19,608 bases of DNA, taken from Anaerolineae bacterium. GTDB taxonomy: Bacteria; Chloroflexota; Anaerolineae; JAADDB01. Under the pieces are notes generated by a model, which did not search any database, was not told the DNA's origin, and saw only the letters and a program-made list of their open reading frames with translations. This document shows, piece after piece, positions 15,414 to 19,608 of the stretch; positions within the stretch are counted from its first letter, which is position 1; each line of letters starts with the position of its first letter. The position numbers and the translations under genes were made by a program. The DNA lies in contig WFQT01000250.1 of assembly GCA_015486895.1 (NCBI GenBank), positions 1 through 19,608 of the forward strand. Direction: 5' to 3'.

Positions 15414-16182
15414 TACGGATGCGCCCTTCACTTGCTATTTTGCTCTTGATGAACGCCACTAATATCTCGAAAGCCTGGCTGTCCGGCAACAGGTCAGCGG
15501 TCATGGACGCAATATAAGCAATGAGAGGTTCAGCCTCTGTAACTTCCAGCTCGTCTTCGTATCGATATTGCTGTACATTGGTGAACCAGGGAGAGAGTTG
15601 CGCTTCCCCGTTTTCCAACAGAAATGATGTCGGCTGGTGTCCCTGCCACTGTCTGTCCTCCGGAGCAAATTGCCCGGCGAACTGGAATATCTCGCGCAAA
15701 TGGTTCCTGCCGATGGTAGAAGCGTAAAACAGTCCCCCTGGCTTGAGAACTCGCCAGATTTCAGCTAAAGTGGCGGGGCGGTCCGGCACGTGGTAAAGCA
15801 TATGGTTAGCGACAACAGCATCAAAGGTAGCGTTCCCAAAAGGAATCTTCTGTGCATCTAACACGGCGAAAGCGATCTGGTGCCTTATAGACAGCAAGTT
15901 TTCCCGCGCTTCCTGCAGCATGCCGGGGGAAAAGTCAGAAAGCATGAGTCGCCAACCCGACGGGAGGCGCTGCTCATTTTCCGACCAGAGGTTGCCCGGG
16001 CCACACCCTACCTCTAATATTCGGCTCTTCGCCGGCAGCCCAGCTATCTGATCGAAAATCCAGCGTTGCCAACCGTAACGATTGCTACTAAAGCGGGCAT
16101 GCAAATCAATGCGGGCTTGCAGGTTGCGGCTGTTCCGGTATTGCTCCTGGCGCAGGTAGCCTTGATTGGAGAGTCCATACAT
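15343..16182 (-). CDS. Class I SAM-dependent methyltransferase
   Basis: A 279-residue methyltransferase of the UbiE/Methyltransf_11 type. SAM motif I is ILEVGCGPG (55-63). Motif II-like acidic residues follow in MLSDFSPGML, then VLDAQKIPFGNATFDAVVANHMLYHVPD and motif VLKPGG. The acceptor is unknown. No signal peptide. ATG 16182 has only a weak AGAGAAG site. The last dozen residues (RPGVRTEASAQ) run past the usual end of the fold and overlap the small plus-strand ORF, consistent with a 3' junction created by rearrangement. It lies 48 bp after the G5/3D gene on the same strand, so the two may be co-transcribed. Confidence 0.88.
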   Translation of the reverse strand: MYGLSNQGYLRQEQYRNSRNLQARIDLHARFSSNRYGWQRWIFDQIAGLPAKSRILEVGCGPGNLWSENEQRLPSGWRLMLSDFSPGMLQEARENLLSIRHQIAFAVLDAQKIPFGNATFDAVVANHMLYHVPDRPATLAEIWRVLKPGGLFYASTIGRNHLREIFQFAGQFAPEDRQWQGHQPTSFLLENGEAQLSPWFTNVQQYRYEDELEVTEAEPLIAYIASMTADLLPDSQAFEILVAFIKSKIASEGRIRITKASGLFVSSRRPGVRTEASAQ

Positions 16183-16230
16183 TCTTTTTCTTCTCTTCGG
16201 TGCCGGTTAGTGGTTATATTGATACCAGTT

Positions 16231-17631
16231 TCAGTGCGGACGAGGCCAGTTGGGCAAAACCCAGTTGATCTGGCTCTTGGGTGGCGGAGGCGCCAGCAGG
16301 TACACTTCTGTCCAATGATACCAGAGCACAAGATCGTTTTCGTTATAGCCTAAATCGATGTGCCGGCCCAAAATGCGCCCCCCAGTATCGCCGACGTCGC
16401 CAATGCCGTAGCCGGGGACGTACACTTTACTGCCTAACCTAATCACCCGTGGATCAACAGCGACAATCCCCTGGCGCATTTTCCACCCCATGTAAGTGAT
16501 ACCGTACTCCGGGTGCGATCTCCGTTTACCCGACGTTGCAGCGCTGTAAGATGTCGCCAGAACTCGGAAGTGCCGCCAGTAAGTAATGGGTCCGTTTGGT
16601 GTTTGCATCGTGTGCAAGACAATTTTCCGTCCGTAAGCAATCTCCTTAGCAATTGGTTCCTTGGCTGTCCATTGGTCTTCTAGTTGCCGTTCGGTCTCGA
16701 TGCCATCCACTAACCGCACCCGGAACCGTTTGCGCTTAATGCCTACCCGTCCCGGCCGCCGCACCTGGAGGGTGTCAATGAGCATGTTGTCGTCCGGAAC
16801 GTACACTGTCTCATAAGGAATCATTTCATCCTGCAATTCGATTTTCCCTTGCACCCGGTGCACTGTAATCGCCAACCCGGCGGTGAGAGGAGTATCCAGA
16901 GTAGGTGAAACGGTATCCATACCCATAATGACCAAGCCTAAAGTGCCTAAAGCTGCGCCAACGTTAGGCTGAGCACTGCGCGTGGCAATGATTTTGTGAT
17001 CGGCGTAAATGGTGATAGGCAAAGAGCGCCTTAGATACACTTCCAGACCATTACTCATTGCTGTATCCAGGGGTGGCTCAATCTCATCTTGAGGATAGAG
17101 GGTGATGCCGGCATCTGTTAATGCCTTCCCCAATGTTTGGGCCGTGGTAGTCAAAGAGCGGACGTTGTTACCTTCATGCAAATTGAAATTGACAGCGCGT
17201 CGCACTTGCACTTGTAGTTCGGGCTGTGGCTCGCCGTTGCCATGCCAGATAGGGCTGGATGGCGTTGGCGTTGGCACCGGCGTGGGCAGCACTGCATCTA
17301 ACGGCAATGGCGTTCTCTGCACCAGCACTTCGTCTACCTGGCGTATCCGAATGCCTGCCTGGTGCAATAGATCATTTACCGTCCTGGCATTGGTGTAAAT
17401 GGTACGCTCCCGGCCATCAATGGAAATGTGTATAGGCCTGGTTCCCCCCGAGCTTGTGGCCCAGGTCACGGCCTGACTGCTCACCCAGAGCAGGATGATT
17501 AACAGCAAAATGTGAATGAGCCGGTATCGCCGGCTGAGAAATCTGTTCACTGTCATCAGCAAGCTCAATTTCCCCGCTCGCTTCTGATTATCTGTTTGTT
17601 GCCGTACTGTTCGTCGAATACTTGGAATCAC
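16231..17631 (-). CDS. DUF348-G5-3D domain cell wall protein (YabE/RpfB-like)
   Basis: A 466-residue exported protein. Basic N-terminus, membrane anchor at 38-58, three DUF348 ubiquitin-like repeats (about 66-112, 145-200, 206-258), a G5 domain (about 262-335), and a C-terminal 3D domain (about 355-447). The 3D domain carries its three Asp residues in IVAVDP (393), GDTGG (415) and HIDLGY (426). This is the architecture of Firmicutes YabE and is related to actinobacterial resuscitation-promoting factors. The 3D domain is MltA-like, so peptidoglycan cleavage outside the membrane is plausible but inferred. A Pro-Thr linker (117-125) follows the first DUF348 repeat. The start is GTG 17631 with a weak purine-rich site; ATG 17556 (MTVNRF) is the alternative and keeps the anchor. 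Confidence 0.88.
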   Translation of the reverse strand: MIPSIRRTVRQQTDNQKRAGKLSLLMTVNRFLSRRYRLIHILLLIILLWVSSQAVTWATSSGGTRPIHISIDGRERTIYTNARTVNDLLHQAGIRIRQVDEVLVQRTPLPLDAVLPTPVPTPTPSSPIWHGNGEPQPELQVQVRRAVNFNLHEGNNVRSLTTTAQTLGKALTDAGITLYPQDEIEPPLDTAMSNGLEVYLRRSLPITIYADHKIIATRSAQPNVGAALGTLGLVIMGMDTVSPTLDTPLTAGLAITVHRVQGKIELQDEMIPYETVYVPDDNMLIDTLQVRRPGRVGIKRKRFRVRLVDGIETERQLEDQWTAKEPIAKEIAYGRKIVLHTMQTPNGPITYWRHFRVLATSYSAATSGKRRSHPEYGITYMGWKMRQGIVAVDPRVIRLGSKVYVPGYGIGDVGDTGGRILGRHIDLGYNENDLVLWYHWTEVYLLAPPPPKSQINWVLPNWPRPH

Positions 17632-17693
17632 TATTTCTCTATTCTCTTCCTAACCTGGCCGAACCAGAACCGAAAAAGCCTAACAGAGGCCCG

Positions 17694-17778
17694 GCAGTTG
17701 GACACTGCGGGCAACATCTGCGAAGTCGCCCTCCGGCGACTGGATTTAGCCTGCGAAGGCAGGCTTTGCAGACGTTGC
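17694..17778. repeat. Modular hairpin repeat with three-way-junction shape
   Basis: Hairpin GCAGT/ACTGC (17694-17708) precedes an outer stem GCAACATCTGC (17711-17721)/GCAGACGTTGC (17768-17778). The outer stem closes two perfect inner hairpins: AGTCGCC/GGCGACT (17724-17741) and AGCCTGC/GCAGGCT (17748-17765), each with a 4-nt loop. The single outer-stem mismatch becomes a G-U pair on the minus-strand RNA. Its TGCAGACGTTGC end recurs at 4743-4754. It lies upstream of the G5/3D gene. Confidence 0.65.
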
Positions 17779-17951
17779 AAAAGCCCCGGTAGGGTTGCCG
17801 CCGAGCGTGTATCCCACACATGGGCACGAGGCCCTATGCTACTTTCCGGCCCTGCGTTAAATTTTTGTTTTCTTGTCCAGCGTACAAGAATCTCACTGAT
17901 AAAGTACTAACCTGATCCAACGCTTTTAGTTTTGGCTGCAGGTTAAAACAG

Positions 17952-18060
17952 GTTTTCACAGAATTTTAGGGGGAAATCAAACCAGAAATCGGTGTAATCC
18001 GTGTAATCTGTGGTTGGAATTGCCTGGTTAAGCCAAAAATGGATTTTCGCCAGACTCCAG
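17952..18060 (-). repeat. Dispersed repeat copy D (inverted orientation)
   Basis: On the minus strand it reads CTGGAGTCTGGCGAAAAT, an ATTTTTGGCTT block, then ACCACAGATTACACGGATT. This is the same order as the left half of copies B and C, so the copy is inserted in the opposite orientation. Confidence 0.6.
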
Positions 18061-18087
18061 TAACCAATACTGCCGTGCCCGGCACGT

Positions 18088-18687
18088 TTATTTTTCGGCC
18101 GGTTTGCGGGCCAGAATGCCATTCACCGGTCTGATTCCCTCTTCTTCTCGCCAGTCCATCATTTCTTTCTGATCGATGATTTCCCAGTCGGCAAGCCAGG
18201 CGGAAAGTTCCCCAGGTCGCAGTACATGTTCCGGGTTCACCCCCGGCCGGAAATCTAGCCACCCTGAGTTAAGTGTTTCGTACAGGATCAATCCGCCCGG
18301 CTTGACCCAGGCTTTCATTACCGGCGCTTTCTTCCGTTCCCAAAACGAAAAGCCCAGCAACAGATCAAAGGTCGCCGGCAGAAAGTCAACCTCCTGAACA
18401 TTACTAAGTAAGAAGATCATCCGTTCTTCGATGCCGGCAGCGTGAGCAGCCCGACGCGCCAATTGCAAAGCGCGGCGGCTGATGTCCGTAGCAATGACCC
18501 GATAGCCATGCTGCGCCAACCAGATGGCATCCCAACCTCGTCCGCAAGCAATTTCCAACGCCAGCCCGCCGCTTAGCCAACGCTTGTGTGTGGTAAGCCA
18601 GCGATGGGTATTGCCGCGGTGCCTGGATATCCTGCCTTCCTGGTACAACTGGTCCCACTTTGTTTGGATTTCTCGGCTGCCTACCAC
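18088..18687 (-). CDS. Class I SAM-dependent methyltransferase, TehB-like
   Basis: A 199-residue methyltransferase. KWDQLYQEG at the N-terminus, SAM motif I ALEIACGRGWDAIWLA, then VIATDISRRAL (acidic ribose-binding residue), FDLLLGFSFWERKK and WVKPGGLILYET. The compact size and WDxxYQxG opening resemble the tellurite-resistance/thiopurine methyltransferase-like group, but the substrate is not shown. The frame is open up to 18819 and overlaps the preceding gene. I instead choose GTG 18687, preceded by GGAGGAG at 4 nt, with the domain starting directly after. It lies 104 bp after the phospholipase D-like gene and probably shares its transcript. Confidence 0.85.
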   Translation of the reverse strand: MVGSREIQTKWDQLYQEGRISRHRGNTHRWLTTHKRWLSGGLALEIACGRGWDAIWLAQHGYRVIATDISRRALQLARRAAHAAGIEERMIFLLSNVQEVDFLPATFDLLLGFSFWERKKAPVMKAWVKPGGLILYETLNSGWLDFRPGVNPEHVLRPGELSAWLADWEIIDQKEMMDWREEEGIRPVNGILARKPAEK

Positions 18688-18791
18688 GAGGCTCCTCCGG
18701 TCTGTTTTGTACCTTGTCTCCTCCGGGAACAAAATTAGCAACGCATTATACAAAAGCAGCAGCCACTTGCAAAATGGCAACTTGCTGGCTC

Positions 18792-19608
18792 TTAGCGAGT
18801 GTGTGTCGGGCGCCGCCAATCCGAGGCAAAAGTGCTTTGCAGGCGCTGGATGATAGCTGGATTTGATGTTTCAACGGCCAATTCCCGGTTGTAGTCTAGA
18901 GAAGTATTGGACAGATTAACGGAGCCAATGAGCGCCCGTTGACCATCCACAATGATCACCTTGGCGTGCACGAAAGGTGTTTTCAGACGATGGACGTGGA
19001 CGCCGTGCCGGGAGAGTTGGGCCCACCGGCCGGAGCCACCCTTCCGGTAGGGGCCGATAACCTTGATATCAACGCCTTCCTTTTCTGCCGCGGTGACCAA
19101 TGTCCCCACCATCTCAGAGTCGTACATTTCCTCCTGATACATCTCGATTCCCCTTTTGGCGTTGTCGATCAGTTCCAGAATAGCCATGCGGCTGTTGATA
19201 GGGCTCCATACTAATTTCGGGTGCTCCAGATTGGGAGGCCGTCGTTCCCAGTCGGCAGCAAAAACTTTATCGATTTCTGAGATCTTGACCGGGTCTTCAC
19301 TGATGAGGATAAATTCCCGGTTTTTGTGGAAAGCGGAATAGGTGAGATTAGCGGTCATAATAAAGGTGATCCGGTCATCAATGGTTACCGTCTTCTGGTG
19401 CGTGTAACGGAAAGCCGGATTACCCGCTTTCACTGCCACGCCGTGGGCTTTCAAAGCCTCGCTGACTTTTTTGTTACTTCCGCCACCGTACGGATGGTCT
19501 TCTAAAATGACCTGCACCGTCACACCACGAGCAGCCGCAGTTTCCAGCGCCGTGATAACGTCGCGATAGGTCAGCAAGTAAACTGTAACCTGGATGCGCT
19601 TACGGGCA
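18792..19608 (-). CDS. Phospholipase D-like (HKD) protein, 5' part beyond the window
   Basis: The frame continues past the right edge (preceding residues ARKRIQVTVYLLTYRDV), so the N-terminus is missing; 271 residues are visible. Two PLD catalytic motifs are present. The first is HQKTVTIDDR followed by ANLTYSAFHKNREF, and the second is HAKVIIVDGQ followed by GSVNLSNTSLDYNREL. In each the HxK and the downstream Asn/Ser-rich strand are intact. Such two-motif proteins hydrolyse or transfer phosphodiesters (phospholipid, cardiolipin or nucleic acid). The KNREF/YNREL pattern is common in uncharacterised PLD-domain proteins. First visible gene of a pair with the TehB-like methyltransferase. Confidence 0.9.
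   Translation of the reverse strand, partial: ARKRIQVTVYLLTYRDVITALETAAARGVTVQVILEDHPYGGGSNKKVSEALKAHGVAVKAGNPAFRYTHQKTVTIDDRITFIMTANLTYSAFHKNREFILISEDPVKISEIDKVFAADWERRPPNLEHPKLVWSPINSRMAILELIDNAKRGIEMYQEEMYDSEMVGTLVTAAEKEGVDIKVIGPYRKGGSGRWAQLSRHGVHVHRLKTPFVHAKVIIVDGQRALIGSVNLSNTSLDYNRELAVETSNPAIIQRLQSTFASDWRRPTHTR

Larger units (their letters stand above)
17632..18087. other. Gene-free spacer upstream of the G5/3D gene
   Basis: The 456 bp are occupied mainly by the modular hairpin (17694-17778) and dispersed repeat copy D (17952-18060), with about 170 bp of undefined sequence between. A short GC hairpin, CGTGC/GCACG (18074-18086), directly follows the stop of the second methyltransferase. 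It has no T-run on the minus strand, so terminator function is weakly supported. Confidence 0.45.

Noticed and set aside
18688..18819. N-terminal extension of the second methyltransferase containing a hydrophobic stretch
   Set aside because: It overlaps the phospholipase D-like gene, and the GTG at 18687 has an excellent GGAGGAG site.
1..19608. CRISPR array, tRNA or rRNA genes, integrase or toxin-antitoxin pair
   Set aside because: Looked for on both strands; no regularly spaced repeats, cloverleaf with TTCGA arm, rRNA-like stretch or matching protein was found.

Overview
The window reads as a stretch of chromosome from a free-living bacterium, most likely a Chloroflexota member of the Anaerolineae type. 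This is inferred from four things: VanW and G5/3D wall proteins next to a GldG-type ABC cluster, Pro-Thr linkers in exported proteins, frequent GTG/TTG starts with strong GGAGG ribosome sites, and intergenic spacers filled with short palindromic dispersed repeats. No rRNA, tRNA, CRISPR, transposase or phage gene was seen, and a named taxon cannot be given from sequence alone.

Layout. 1-481 has no gene. 482-1684 (-) encodes a long coiled-coil protein. 2050-3793 (-) is a two-gene unit: an N-acetylmuramoyl-L-alanine amidase, frameshifted near its 3' end, and an M19 dipeptidase. It is driven by a good sigma-70 promoter at 3829-3857. Diverging from it are a metallophosphoesterase (3959-4642, +), a repeat-filled spacer, a HEAT-repeat protein and an MBL-fold hydrolase (4789-6354, +). 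An endonuclease/exonuclease/phosphatase-family protein (6411-7277, -) converges on these and has a near-consensus promoter. A four-gene ABC operon follows (7738-11700, -): ATPase, ABC-2 permease, GldG-like auxiliary protein and DUF4340 lipoprotein-like protein. An operator-like dyad lies in front of it and a perfect 32-bp palindrome lies behind it. VanW and endonuclease III form a + strand pair (12523-15029). A small truncated membrane ORF, a methyltransferase, and a DUF348/G5/3D wall protein occupy 15270-17631. A second methyltransferase and a phospholipase D-like protein cut by the right edge close the window (-).

How the genes fit together. Much of the content concerns the cell envelope: amidase, dipeptidase, VanW/G5, G5/3D and a GldG-type exporter. 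The remainder is single-domain hydrolases and methyltransferases. I do not see a clear novel multi-gene defence or metabolic system. The most unusual material is non-coding. It comprises an imperfect-palindrome, MITE-like repeat family with at least four copies, another 127-bp inverted-repeat element, a three-way-junction-like modular hairpin at 17694-17778 with a relative at 4642-4780, and the 32-bp palindrome. The frameshifted amidase and a probable rearrangement breakpoint near 15360 also deserve checking.
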